From Leucocoprinus leucothites (lineage: Eukaryota > Basidiomycota > Agaricomycetes > Agaricales > Agaricaceae): a DNA stretch of 64,000 nucleotides. This document shows positions 1 to 12,100 of this stretch, piece after piece. The translations under genes were made by a program, and so were the position numbers. Location of the stretch: positions 682,001-746,000 of the forward strand of contig JAACJO010000014.1 of the NCBI GenBank assembly GCA_013368445.1, given 5' to 3'. Numbering within the stretch: position 1 is the stretch's first letter; the number at the start of each line of letters is the position of its first letter. Under the pieces are notes generated by a model that was given only the letters and a program-made list of their open reading frames with translations, was not told where the DNA came from and did no database searches.

Positions 1-1915
1 TTCGCAAATATGCACCCGCCCTGGTATGTGACACGATTTATTTCAAGTAATATTATTCTAACGAGAATGAGTAGACCTATTATCAAGCATGGTGTGATGA
101 AATTGGTATGCCCCACACTCACCTCTCTTACGGGAACGTCTTTTGAACGATTCGGATAGATTTCAAACGAAAGACCTTAACATGTGTTTGTACTTCGTAT
201 ACCAAGCCAAACCGGGAGCTCACCATGAACATTGTAATTACAGATGCCCGCTACACGTCCAGTAAAAAGCGAGGTCGCAGATCCAACCACACAAGAGGAC
301 CCTAAAGAGGAAGTTATGGATAATACACCCTTCACAATGCGCTATGACAAGTTGATCATAGCCGTGGGTGCATACTCACAAAGTGAGGATCACCTTTGCA
401 AGTTTCCTTTGATGAAACTAAAGGCAATGGCTTGCAGCATTTAATATTCCTGGAGTCAAAGAACATGCGCACTTCCTTAAGGACGTCAAGGATGCGCGTC
501 GGATCCGGAGTCGAATACTGGAATGTATGTCCCGGCTCTTTTGGAACATTTTTCTGTTTAACCAATCCGCTTAGGTTTTGAGCAGGCAAATCAGCCTACC
601 ATGTCAGATATCCAGCGTCGAAATTTGCTTAATTTCTGTATAGTAGGTATGAGCTATGCCCAATGTTTCAAGCACTGGCTTTAATCTGACAATCTTCAGG
701 CGGCGGACCTACCGGCGTAGAATTCGCAGCAGAACTACACGATCTTCTTCAGTCTGATGCGCGGGTTCATTACCCTAACCTTGCCCGTCTTGCAAAGATC
801 ACCCTTTATGATGTAGCCGATAGTATCCTGACCAGTTTTGACCGATCGCTGGTAAAGTGAGTTTGGTTCAGCTGTTTTTCGTTCTTCCATTCACCTGTTG
901 CAGATATACTGAAAAGACATTCTCCCGTGAAGGTGTGAGTATCCTCACAAACCATCATGTTGAACGGGTTGAAGCAGTACGTCCTTTCACTGATCGCCAG
1001 CCTTTTCTGTACTCACGACGTAACTCACAGGGAAAATTGTTCGTCAAAGAGCGTGGTGAAGGTCAGCCATCTCCGGGTTCACCACAGTACTGTTGGCTTA
1101 CCGACCAAATTAGTGCCATTCGGTCTTCTCGTCTGGAGTACAGGTTTGGCGCCTAACCCTCTTATATCGGCAATCACGAATGTTAAGAAAAATTGCAAAA
1201 GGCTAGTGCCTATTTTCTCTTTCTCATGTTGCGTTACTTATGATCTCTCGCTCTGATCGTCTAGTTTATACACCAACGACCAACTGAACGTTATCATCGA
1301 CGACACTAATGAACCAAACGAAGACGTCTGGGCAATCGGCGACGCTGCGATCGTGGAAGGTGCACCATTACCAGCAACTGCTCAAGGTATATATAGCTCG
1401 ACAACTATTACCACAGCGTCTCACGGAACTGACTTTTGGTATAGTTGCAAGTCAAAAAGCCAAATACTTGGTTTCGAAATTGAATAAATTGGCTATGGAT
1501 AAAGAGTGCTCAAAACCCTTCGTCTTCCACGATCAGGGCAGTCTTGCATACATTGGGAATTGGTGTGTATTCATTCCGCTCGATCGGATAAATGACTCAA
1601 GAGGAATCACAGGAAAGCCATTTATGATCGATCGTCGAACCTACCCGAGGGTGAGAAAGACAAGTTCATGTCGAAGGAAACAGGTCGATTAGCCTGGCTC
1701 TTGTGGCGTTCTGCATACTTCACTATGACGTTGAGCTGGAGGAATAAGTGAGTTCTCGTGTAATTACCCCACACAAAACCTCACAATTTTTTGTAGAATT
1801 TTGGTGCCGACTTATTGGTTCCTTAATTGTCAGTCACATTATATCTCGATGACATTGAAATATTCACTAATACTTGATTCCAGGGATTTTTGGTCGAGAT
1901 TTAACTCGGTTCTAG
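1..1915 (+). CDS. Alternative (type II) NADH dehydrogenase, C-terminal part
   Basis: Type II NADH:ubiquinone oxidoreductase, a single-subunit non-pumping flavoenzyme of the mitochondrial inner membrane that passes electrons from NADH to ubiquinone. The exons spell YDKLIIAVGAYSQ (about 337-379), the NAD-binding Rossmann motif FCIVGGGPTGVEFAAEL (about 637-735, across an intron), LVWSTGLAPNPLI, YTNDQLNVI, VWAIGDAA, and a C-terminus ending IFGRDLTRF with a stop at 1913-1915, as is usual in fungal external NDE proteins. At least seven short introns interrupt it. The N-terminal FAD-binding Rossmann segment is not in the window, so the gene is truncated by the left edge. Exons within 1-243 could not be resolved. 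The family call is firm; external versus internal orientation is not decided by what is visible. Confidence 0.85.
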
Positions 1916-2169
1916 ACATAGCAGATTTATAGACGGACACTCGTTCACAGACATTCGTTCCACGCATCACCTGATCCTTCCATCAACTCTCCTCACGAAT
2001 CTTGGTGTTATTGTTGCCCTAATATGCCCTTTTATTACGCTGTAGGTACTACAAGGAACATCGAGCTTCCCGAACTCGATGACCCTCTATAATTAATGCT
2101 GATATCAACTCGGTTATCGAGGTATACAAAACATATCAGCAACATATTTTAATGATCTAATAAATATCC

Positions 2170-3354
2170 TCAAATCACTGGTACTGGCCTACTGCCCGTG
2201 CTTCTCTGTACTGTACCGATGTCCTTCCAAAATCCCTGGACAAAGTCAAGATGTTCAAGGACTGCACTCTCTGTTACATCGCTTTTTGTCTGCATCCTCA
2301 GGTCCGCTAGAATTTCTCGAAATGCGGGGTCCAGGTTCTTCGATGTTTCAATGGCTCCACTCATCTGATTCAAGCCGATGTGGGCGACATGCTTGAAGGA
2401 ATTTGGAGCTGGAGAAGAGACTACTGCGGCTGAAATGCCACCGGCCTGTGGAGAGGGAGATGAAGGTTCCCTAGATTTTAGCTTCTTGCTGGATTTGAAG
2501 CGGAGGCTACGTGACCGACCCTTAGATAACTTGGCTGTGATAAGACGAAGGTAAGCGTCATGCTTTCATTATAACTATTGAGGACGTACACAGAGCTGCG
2601 GCCGCGGCTGTGATGTGGGTTGTGACCTCGCTTGAGAACGTTGCTGATTCTTTATCGTCATCGAACAGGAACCCGTATTTTCGGCTCTATAGTCGTGGTC
2701 AGCTGCTTAGACGAAATCGTGAAGTGAATGAAATTCAATACTCACACTTCCTTGAAAAACATGGAAGAATGGTCGATCGAGCTCATAGCTGAACTTTGAC
2801 CCCGGGCTTAACGGAAGCTTGAATTTCCAGACAACTTTGTCGGCCTCGTCGTCCACAAGTTGGAACCACCATTCTCCGCTCGGCTCGTCCTCTCCTCGAT
2901 TTGAAGCAGCTAGCTCCTCCACAGTTGTCGCTTCCGTTCCCGTACTGGACTTATCCCTACCGAACACCAGTGTACCTTTCAAATGGGAGTAAATCCACTG
3001 GTTCCCGTTATTCTTGTCCTTTGTGCCTCTACGGCCCCTACCAAAGCCCAGAGAGCTGGTGTGGTTTGATGTGAGCTGCGTACTGTGATAAACCCGTGCC
3101 CCAGCTATGGCGTAGAGAACGTAGGTCCCCGGAGTTACGCCTGGAAGCAGATAATCTGCGGGATTCGAGACCATGCGAACATGCAACACACTCCCAGATC
3201 GTCCTGGCATGGTCGGACGTGACGGAGTTACACGTTGCTCTCCGTGAAGTGCCTCCGCGCCGCTTAAGAGAGAGGACTGTGAACCGGAAGAATGAGAGGA
3301 GGATGCGGAGGAGGTAACGGTGCCAGTCATTTGAGTCGATTCGGAAGTAGACAT
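2170..3354 (-). CDS. WASP-like protein with WH1 and GBD/CRIB domains only
   Basis: Start taken at the ATG at 3354 (MSTSEST, context ACCATGT). After a Ser-rich leader comes an EVH1/WH1 domain: QWIYSHLKGTLVFGRD, then WWFQLVDDEADKVVWKF, then the WASP-family hallmark RPFFHVFQG, and after an intron GFLFDDDKESATF. A basic linker follows, then FKHVAHIGLNQMSG and NLDPAFREILADL, which match the CRIB/GBD core that binds Rho GTPases such as Cdc42. A short helix-like tail ends at TGA 2170. Known WASP proteins continue with a proline-rich region and a VCA segment that activates Arp2/3; neither is present in this roughly 300-residue protein. Introns lie near 2545-2595 and 2700-2750. The role is inferred as an actin regulator or GTPase adaptor rather than a direct Arp2/3 activator. 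Confidence 0.8.
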
Positions 3355-3718
3355 GGTTGGGTGAGATTGAGTCTGATGCTTCAAGCAGTAATTTATGAGT
3401 AGTAGTAACTGGGGAGATGTTGATTGAGCTCTGCTCGTTGGTGCCGTTTGCGAGGCGTGCGTTGGCTTCTTTAACTACTGATCGGAACGGCCTTGAGGAT
3501 TATGCGGTGGAATGAAACTTTTCATTTCCAGTGCATCACTGTTAGTGCATGCATTTCGTGAGGACGAACATGCAAGAGCCTAACTTCTGGGCTCTGGAGT
3601 GCTGAGTCTCGTTGTTGTCGCCCCCCACGGTCTTCGCGTTTCCTTCTTCCTCCCCAGTGTTCTATCATCTGGTTAGATTGAGTAAATGGTGATTTGTAAC
3701 TCGATGAGAAGATATAAA
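3355..3718. other. Intergenic stretch, WH1 gene to tRNA-iMet
   Basis: Upstream region of the leftward WH1-GBD gene. I see no further reading frame or RNA here. The tRNA is preceded by an A/T-rich GATATAAAA run ending just before its first base. Confidence 0.5.
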
Positions 3719-3789
3719 AGCAGCATGGCGCAGTGGTAGCGCGCGGGGCCCATAACCCCGAGGTCACTCGATCGAAACGAGTTGCTGCT
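3719..3789 (+). tRNA. Initiator tRNA-Met (CAU)
   Basis: Complete 71-nt cloverleaf. The acceptor stem AGCAGCA pairs with TGCTGCT, the D arm is GCGC/GCGC, and the anticodon stem CGGGG/CCCCG carries loop CCCATAA with anticodon CAT. Three features mark the eukaryotic initiator: the A1-T72 pair, the run of G-C pairs in the anticodon stem, and A in place of T at the start of the T loop (ATCGAAA). No intron. Confidence 0.95.
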
Positions 3790-4117
3790 ATCACTATTAT
3801 TTTGCTGTAGCTTTTTTCACTCCCACTGTAGAAGCCCGAGAAACGATTATTGAAGTATACACAGCCTTCTTATGTATATCTCTGCTCATTGTCACGGCTT
3901 GATCCAGGGCCAGGTATTCCACAATACGTTCCACATTTTTAAGTACGATAGTACAAACAATACTGACACCACTATTCAGGCTATCAATTATCTGGAAGGA
4001 TATATAAGCAAGTAATTCCAATAATATTCTGTCCATAAAGCCCAAAAGAAAATGTCGTTAAGCAACGTCCGACAACAAAATCCCACTTGAAAATCAAACA
4101 AAAAGAGAAAGAAATAT

Positions 4118-5877
4118 CTACAAAGGTCCCCATTGACTTGCACCCTGATTAGGGAATCCCCCCTGACCAAACTGCATTTGGCCGAATGGATTATTATTAC
4201 TCATTGTCGGGGTTTGCTGAGACTGCGCAACAAACCCACCGCCAAACAATTGATTTGGCTGAACTCCCATGGACGACACCTGGGCCTGCCCATGCATCGT
4301 AGGCTGGGGGCTAGGAGTCAAGTACCCTGGCGCACCGCCTCCAAATCCACCGATCCCATTCCCAGCGCCAGTGTTAAAACCCGGGTTTTGCTGAGCTGTC
4401 GGTGTTGTCGATAAGAGCTGTGGACTGTGTGACGGCATGAACTGTGGGTTTGGACTCGAAGACAGGAATTGTGGTTGAGATTGGGATGGTGCAAGAGTGG
4501 ATTGTTGGGGCTGAGGTTGGTAGAATGGTATTGCAGGTGATGTTTGCAGCGCTTGGGTTGAGTAAAGGGGTGAACTACTTGATGGACTGAAGGCTGAGGG
4601 TATCTGAGACGGTGTGGATTGGAATGAGGGTGCAGGCGCTGATGGTGGGAACGGAGACAAGGAGCCTGAATGTGCAAATGCTTGTTGTTGCGCGAACGGG
4701 TTTGGGGCAAAGCTCTGCTGAGGGAAGGGCGCCGCGGGCGAACCAGTCGTTGAGAGTCCAGTCATGTTGCTGAAGGGGTTTATACTCGTTCCCGATAAGC
4801 CAGTTGGCATTGTGCTGCTTGGTGTATTTCCGCCTGGATTCATACTAGAGGTTTGATATTGCAGGGGCAGGGAAGCGTTTGCAGAAGGCTCTTGGAGAGA
4901 TATCAGATCCGCCCAAACACCCTGTGGTTTTGCGGCGGCAGACGAAGCAATAGAGTTGTTCTGGGACGCGAGGGGTTGCGAGGCTGAGCGCGTGGGCAAC
5001 GACCTGAGTGCTGGGTGGGCCGGTTGTGAGAGTGGTGCCCGGGGCTGGAGCTGGGGTTTCGTAGTGGAAAACATGGTAGCTGCAATGTCGGTTGCTGTTT
5101 TCGGTTCAGGGGGAGTTGATGCAGGTTTTGCAGGTGGGCGGGCAGGCGCTAGACCAGCGCGCGGATTGACAGACGAAGCGGATCGAGAGGGTCCTAGTTT
5201 TGTAGCAACAAAGGCGCTCTTGTCCACAAACCGTCGATACTCGTATTTGGCTGGAAAAAGGTGAGAATGGGAATATCTCGGAGAATTGTCAGACGTACAC
5301 CTGATATATTGTTCAAGATCGTTGTCTCGACCCGGATCATCTAATCTTGGCGGAGGGGGATTCCGAACTTCGTTAGGATTGTAGATGGCGTTCGATTTGA
5401 TGTTACCCATCTCTTTCATCCTCTAGAGATTTTTTAAGAGACAGGCACTCGAAAGTTAATAACCAAACTTACATCTACTTGTTCCTTGGTCCATGAATCC
5501 AGTGTAAGACTCTTTCTATTGTACAGTTAGTCATAGGTTCCGTATAGCGCCAAGAAAGGCTACAAACACTTTGGTGATATGGGTCCCTATTTTACGGTGA
5601 ATACTCGCACATGACACGCTAGGTGGCTTATCAGTCAGTATTTCTGGAGTTTTATGAAGTAAGCGGCTCACCAAATGAATATTCCCAGGTTAAATGACGC
5701 CCAGCGTGGATTCCTTGCCTTACAATCCGCACAAACATCTGAGAAAACAAGGTGGTGAGTTAGATGGACTTGATTTGCCGGGTTTAACGTACCATTCCCT
5801 GGCTTTGATGCTAGTTCTAGAACCAGGCGCTGATTACGCTCTGTAGCGAGTTTATTCACAACTGTCGACGTGGACAT
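4118..5877 (-). CDS. ArfGAP-domain protein (Age2/SMAP-like)
   Basis: GTPase-activating protein for Arf GTPases, acting in Golgi/endosome vesicle traffic. The N-terminus (ATG 5877, MSTSTVVNKL) leads into the ArfGAP zinc finger, reconstructed over five introns: C-ADC, 16 residues, then C-VSC, with WASFNLGIFIC and the arginine-finger motif IHRKIGTHITK. KSLTLDSWTKEQVDRMKEMGN follows, then YIRSKYEYRRFVDK, the normal end of the domain. The C-terminal two thirds is low-complexity Pro/Ser/Gln/Asn with NPF motifs (NPFSN, NPFAQ, NPFGQ) near the end, typical of EH-domain or adaptor binding. Stop at 4118. The placement in the Age2/SMAP group rests on the N-terminal position of the ArfGAP domain and the disordered tail. 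Confidence 0.9.
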
Positions 5878-6035
5878 GGTAGGAGAGGAGAGAACAAGCT
5901 AGTCTGCGTTACTAAATGGTTGTGGAATGTCAAGCGATCGAAGCAGTGACTGTGACGTTACTTGCTTGTAATTGTCATTCAAACCAAACAAACGCCATCA
6001 CTCCCTCCCAAATTTGGTTGTGTCTGCTGTAGGTC
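5878..6035. promoter_or_regulatory. Shared divergent promoter, ArfGAP and 6036 gene
   Basis: Only 158 bp separate the start codons of the leftward ArfGAP gene and the rightward gene at 6036, so they must share or overlap promoter sequence. No specific factor site was identified. Confidence 0.5.
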
Positions 6036-7046
6036 ATGTCCAGATGCCTCAATCTTAGTCGCCTCGCAAGACCACCAGTTTATAGTCATGTACACGTATG
6101 TGCTGAGCTCTGGTTTCTCAAGTCGATATGAAAACGCTTGTTATTTTACAGTTTCATCGTCGACGACCTGGTTCTCTTGCCGAATGGGTCCAAAGTGGTG
6201 AACAACCGGAATTTCTTGACCCATCCCACCCAGCCATGAAAATGCGCCAAAAGCAGTTTCCTTCCACTATCAATCCGTACTTCCGTCTCCGTGCAATACC
6301 AACTGCTCTTCTCATGAAGTCAGAAATGATTGTGCCCCTACCAAGGCCCCAGATCGACCTTTGGACCGAACGGATTGCGCGTGCCGCAGCATCGCGGAAA
6401 GAGCAACCAATAGAACAGACAGATAAATCTTCACCCTCAAATGTGGCTTCTAGACTTCTAGACTTCGTCGCACCACCCCTCTTAATGTCCCATCCCAAAG
6501 GCTCAATACCAATGACGATTTTTTTCACCACTAGCAAGGCTCGGACACACAAACATTGTACCAAGCGGCGGAGACTGCGAACAAAAATAAGGGGGGTCAT
6601 CAACCTGATTGTAACACGCGGTGCCGCAGTCAGGGATGCTGCCTCTGATCTCAAAGGGATCATTTTCAATGACGACGAAGTTCGTCAGCGGGGGGACAAG
6701 TGGATACTTCCAGGTAAGAACCCCGTTTATGTCGTGTAGTTCCTGGCACGTACCTGATGGACGATGTGTTTTAGACTGGGCGTATATATGTTATCCTGAG
6801 GCCAAAGCCTATCTGACGCCTTATTCAGAACTCACCCAAGCGATGCGCGAATCACTTCAAAAGATCTGGGACGCTGGGATGCACCTTGAGGGACTGTGGG
6901 CTGAGGCAGAAATGCGAACTCAGAAAGGTTTACCACCACTTCCTTATCCCCAAGAGGCACAGCGCAGAAGCAAAGGTGTACCCTACACTCCGAAACGGAA
7001 GAAACAGAAAGATAACATTGATCGCAAACCCAAGTTGCACTCATAG
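6036..7046 (+). CDS. Unassigned protein, probably mitochondrial
   Basis: Three exons: 6036-6095, 6152 to about 6713, and about 6774 to 7046; both junctions keep phase and have GT-AG borders. The N-terminus MSRCLNLSRLARPP is rich in Arg and Ser and lacks acidic residues, like a mitochondrial targeting peptide. The body contains FPSTINPYFRLRAIP, a basic core (THKHCTKRRRLRTKIRG), WILPDWAYICYPEAKAYLTPY after the second intron, and a lysine-rich end. This looks like an RNA- or ribosome-associated mitochondrial protein, but I do not recognise the family. It diverges from the ArfGAP gene. Confidence 0.7.
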
Positions 7047-7278
7047 TTTAATCGCATGTGTTTGCCGGGCTCAAGTTGTATTTCCACATTCTCCTTCCGT
7101 CGGGTCCAGCATTAGTTTGCCTACTCGTACAGGAACTAGCATAATGTAGTCTACTCTATATACCATTGATATCAACCCACCTCATTGCTATATCTGGTTC
7201 CACAATAACAAGGATCGACCTACAGGTTTCTCGTAGACATGTTTACCCCTAGCACGCATTCTTCCCCTTTCCCGAGCT

Positions 7279-7599
7279 CTAGCTGATCTTCGACGAGCGA
7301 ACGTCGAACCAGGGCATTGCAACAACGAATCCTGCCTCATAATCAGCTAGCTTACCCAGTCCTTCGAGGTAGCCCATAGTCTGTTGACTTAGAAGAGCTC
7401 TGGGCATGGTATTTATAGCAAGAATGAGAACGGGAACAAAGATGTTGGGTAAAAGTCCTGGCAGAAAACTCGTTGACGCCCCTGTCGTTCTGTTTCTGTG
7501 CAGGAAACCACCACCTCTGTTAGTCCATTTGCTCGGATTTTCGACGCAAAGCTGGAATATAATGACACTGGAAGGCAGCTGGGAAGGCCAAGTATGTTC
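7279..7599 (-). other. Open frame of about 106 codons, possible small gene
   Basis: The stretch between 7046 and 7777 has no recognised gene. On the minus strand a frame stays open from 7599 to a stop at 7279. It has a hydrophobic segment (LLPNIFVPVLILAINTM) followed by LEGLGKLADYEAGFVVAMPW. No ATG occurs before 7407. A 59-nt GT-AG intron inside the frame (donor after TGGACTAACAGAG, acceptor after TCTGCCAG) would keep phase, so this could be the 3' exon of a small membrane protein whose first exon I cannot find. It could also be chance. Confidence 0.25.
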
Positions 7600-7776
7600 T
7601 CAGGTGACGGGGGAGTGCAGTAAAGGGGCTGACAGAGATATTCATGTCAATTAATCACATGATAAAATCTGATCTTTCCTATCCTCAGTCTGCACTTGAC
7701 GCCAAACATTCATCTCCTCAACACCTAGAAGAATTTAGAGATCCCTGCCCTCAGAAACTTCGTCAACGAACCACAA

Positions 7777-8508
7777 ATGTCTACCCAGCCTGAGCTGCAA
7801 CAATCAACACCAACTCCCCATGAGCAATACGCATCATATCCATTTGACACAGATGAAGTCTACCAAGTGCGTATTATGACCATTATAAACAAGTTTCGTA
7901 CTTGACCTAACTGAAATTCTTCGCAAAGCAAGGTCTCGCTAGTATATTAGCAAGCGGCGCGCTTGCGAATGCTGCAACTCCCGAAGACAGAGATGAGATC
8001 CTCAGACGAACGAGAGTGTTCTACTTCAATAAGTAAGATTACACCCCTCTGCACACTTAAGATTCAAACACTCACACAACCCCATAGGACAACAGGAAAC
8101 TCCATAACGTTAGATGAGGCGAGGGAATTCGAGGAATCTTTGCCTAAAGAAGCTCCATCCCAGCTTGGGACATCTACTACAACTTCACCTCTGGCTACTG
8201 CACCAGGCCCCACACCGACTTCGGATAAAACGCAGAGCGAGGAAGAACCTCGAGTCCTGACGTTCGCTGAACTCAAGGAGCTAATTGAATCTGGTCGACT
8301 TGACCAGATTCCCAATAATAAAATCATTCCGAATGACCTCAATGTACGTTATTGTTTCCCAAGTATAAAAATGTCAATATGAACAAGTTAATAGGAGGCA
8401 CCACCGAGCCAATCGACAACTCAGACACGCAAGAAACCCTGGGAGATTGCCTCCGAAAACTCGGATGTCATGGTATCAACTACGGAATTACCTACTGAAA
8501 CTCAGTAA
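7777..8508 (+). CDS. KPWE-motif protein, PEX39-like
   Basis: Four exons with clean phases: 7777 to about 7866, then from about 7930, then to about 8343, then about 8396 to 8508. The product is about 190 residues. The N-terminal half has YPFDTDEVYQQGLASILASG and RTRVFYFNKTTG; a Ser/Thr/Pro linker follows; then comes LTFAELKELIESGRLDQIP, and near the end RKKPWEIA. The pattern FxELxxLIxxGxxxxIP followed by (R/K)KPWE is the KPWE domain, known from PEX14-related proteins and from the recently described peroxin PEX39, which assists PEX7-dependent PTS2 import into peroxisomes. PEX14 proper also has an N-terminal domain and a membrane segment, neither of which is present, so a small soluble PEX39-type protein fits better. 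Confidence 0.7.
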
Positions 8509-9182
8509 AACCTTCAAGCTTTCGGTAAGGCATACCCTCAGTTTAGATACTATCAATCATTCATAGTATTTCGGAAAATCCTAGTACACTTGACAAGGGG
8601 AACTGCATAAATAATCGATAGAAGAGTGAGAGGATATGGCGGAGGCCGGGGAAGGAAGGAAGGAAGATATCCACATGACGTGATGAGTAGACCAGATATC
8701 GGACAAGAAGGGAGAAGGAAAATGTCTGTAAAAATAATTGAAACAGAAACTCAGGATGGACATAATGGACAACAGTTAGAACACAATCAGGCGCAGGGGG
8801 AAATGATTTGATGAAATGTAGAGCAGAAATTTCTGTCCCTTCGAATGTTAAGTTTTCGTCGATGAAGCCGACATGACGGACCACGAGGGAACAGGGGCAC
8901 AGCTAGTATCTATGAAAAAGACAATCTGAAACCCAAAAGAACTCCACGCTGAGAACATAAAGATAGAAGCCCAGAATCTCCACCACAAGGTAGGCGAAGA
9001 GCGTGACATTTGGGTCTGCGTAAAAGTGAACCCCTTCCAAAGGATCCAGGACCTTGGCTAAACCACAGGAACCCACCTTTGGAGCATGCCATATGTCCGC
9101 CGAGCAAACGCGTCAGTCTGTAAGGAATGAGAAGTATCTCATTCGTTCTCATGAATACCCTTCATTGCTTCTAGGCGATCCA
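8509..9182. other. Intergenic, convergent 3' flanks
   Basis: Lies between the ends of the PEX39-like gene and the leftward EST1/SMG7 gene. I see only short overlapping frames without motifs. It presumably holds the two 3' untranslated regions. Confidence 0.4.
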
Positions 9183-12100
9183 TCACCACGTTTGTGGCAT
9201 AGACGCGAACGATTGCCCCGGAATCGGGGGTCGATTGGTTTGAGAATGGTGTGGCGAATGGATACTTTGTCCGAATGTGGATTGCCTAGTATGTCCTTGA
9301 GGACTCAACGATAAGCCTCCAGGGGTGTAGCGAGGGGAGGTAGATCCAGCAGCCAGAGGACCGCCAAACGGCCCTGGTACAGAAACAGTTGTTCCTGTGA
9401 CATTGTTGAACAAAGCATTATTCATCATGTGCGGGGAAGACATGGAGGGCAGAGTGACAGGATCTGCCGCTAAAGGCCTTGTAATAGGCAGCTGTGGTTG
9501 TGGTTGAGCAAAGCGATTGAACGCGAAGGGATCCTGCAATTGAGTTTGCTGCAAGGGGGCATACTGTTGGTAAGAAGACGAAGAGAGTGACGGTAAGCGT
9601 TGATGCTGATATTGATGGTTCAGTGTAGGTGCCATTGTCGAAAGCTGGGGAGATTGAGCCGGAGGCTGAGAGTTCTGCGCACTCCCAATTTGCCCTTGTT
9701 GGGCTAGATGAGAGCGACCACTAGCGAGGGTCGAGGACCATGTCTGAGGAAGGTCTGTTTGATACTGTCGCGGTGATTGGTAGGTGGCCTTAGGAGGACT
9801 GCCCCCAGCAGCGAATTTGAGCGACTGCTCATCTGAAGATGCAGACCAAATGGACGGTAAGAAGCGAGACTCGCTCGCTTTGGGCCCGAACATCACATTT
9901 ATCAAAAGGTCCTCGGCGGTGGTCTTATGAACGCTTGGCGCTGGTATCTGTTGTTGGGGTGGAATAGCATGCCTCACTGGATGGATTGGTGACTTAGGAG
10001 ATAATGCAACCGGGCTGGTTAGAGGTTGAACCTGAACCGGCATTATGGGCATTATGGGCGCGACAGGCACGCGGGATGGAGGAGTGCGCGCTGGTTTGAG
10101 TACCGGGGAAAGTGATGGCCTAAGACATTTGTTGAAATCAGAGAACAAGACGGTTAGACATAAGGACCCACTGGAGATAAACAATTTCTTCGTCATCGTC
10201 GTCGTCAAATTCATCCTCCAATACTCTGTTGTCCCGTGCTCGAAGAGCTTCTTCCACAACATCCTCATCTGTCGCAGTCTCTACACCTGTGTTTTCATCT
10301 TGCTCTGATTCGGTTTCGGCTCCTACGTTAGTGGGTGGCTGTGTTCCCTCTATTAGTTCTCGATTTAAAGCAACACGGTCGCCTTCTAGCTTGATTAGAG
10401 AATACTTGATAACCAATTCCATTAGCATTAGCACAATGGGACCACCAATAGTGTAATCAAAACCTACGGGAAGTTCTGCTAATAGCCTCGCATCCTCCAA
10501 CAAGTCATGGATTCTCATCAGTTGCTCAGCATTAGGGTGAGGCATCTCTGGCGACCCTGGGCCGCCTGTCGAGTTATCCTCGCCCATGAGTTTCTTCAGC
10601 GGTAGAAACCCCCGCATGTTGGCGTCTTCGTCAAGGGGGGTGGTTAAGGCGGGTAAACTGCTCTGGGGGAAAGCCTCTGCGAGAGCGCATATGAATTCAA
10701 CATAACGGGACCAAAACTCGACCGTCTTGACCGAATACCCGCTAATCTTGTCAGGATGCTCCTTCGACACCACGATGCCTTTGTTCTTTTCCTCTTCACA
10801 AAACGCGATATACTCCGGGTCCTTCATAAGTGTCCCGTTGTTCGCCCGGAGCCATTTACTAGCAATCCTCAGACCAGGCAATGTCCTCCTGAAGGTTGCG
10901 GTGATTTTGAGGGCAAGCTTCTCATTATCCCCGACGTCGACGTCTGAAGGAGGTGGCACCGCAAGCTCTGCAATACCAACGCTCAGGAGAGTAGAATGAA
11001 GGTCGTATATATGGCGGATAATGCGCCAATCGAGCAGAGCAGAGGTGTTCGCCGGTGGCCGACGATCCGTCTTGGGGCGGATCATGCGGTGCTTGTAGAA
11101 CGCGCCTTCTGAGAGGACAATAATCTGAGCGATAGTATCTTCCAATAGTTTTCGGTCGGACACAAGCAAGTTGAAATCGTGTTGAACAAGTTGGTCGAGT
11201 TTGACCGCGATCGATCCCATCCTATGACCAAGTGAGAAGCAGCTCATTAGAACAGCCACAAACACGTACTTTTCAACGCCCCTCTCAGCTCCTAGGCGCC
11301 ACAACGCATGTAGCACAATGATCCGCTCTCTCAGTGACTCTGCTATGACATTAGGTGCCGTCCCTTGATCATACGTTCTTTCTCGCTCTTGCCTACTGCG
11401 CTTCCTCCAAGCATCCAAAGCCTTAGACAATACAGTGTTGAGGTTGTCTGTTGCTGTATCATAGGGCTGCTGGACGCAGAGAGCTCGATAGTAATTGACC
11501 ACCATCAAGAAGGAATTCTTTTGATAAGAGGAAAGAATCGCAAGCTGGTGCCAGGGATTCCCTTCATTCGGGACGAGTAGCCGGGCTTGGTCATAGCACC
11601 TCTGAGCTTTATCATAGTTCCGCGCACGAGGGACGATCTCCTGACCCCTCCGATTTCTTCTCTTCGCGGGTGTGGCGGAATCGTGACCTGCCTTCGGACG
11701 TCCATGCGAATCGTTATACAACTCCCGGTAACGTGCGATATCGCCTAAACAGACAAGCGCTTTGCTGAAGATGGCAAGGCGGCTACCCCGGTTTGAAGGG
11801 GTTGGCAAGAGCGAGGTAGGATCTGGGTCCTCTGGAGGGAACTGGTAATGGTTGCGCCCGTTCGAGGTCCGGCCGCTAGGTTGACTTGTTTCACCACTTT
11901 CGAGATTGGATTGTGCATTTGCCACTGCAACTTCCTCGGATTCTGCCAATAATCCGAGTTCGACCAGGGCTGGTCTGGCCTCTGTAAGCCCGAACGTCCG
12001 GTACATCCGCTGAACCAGCAACGTCCAGAATTTTTCCTCTTCCGCGAGAAACTGTCTGAAGCGCTGGACGAGTTTTCGGTATTCAACTACACCGTGATGA

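Noticed and set aside
2707..3384. Start of the WH1 gene at 3384
   Set aside because: The codon there is TTG; the first ATG in frame is at 3354 with good context.
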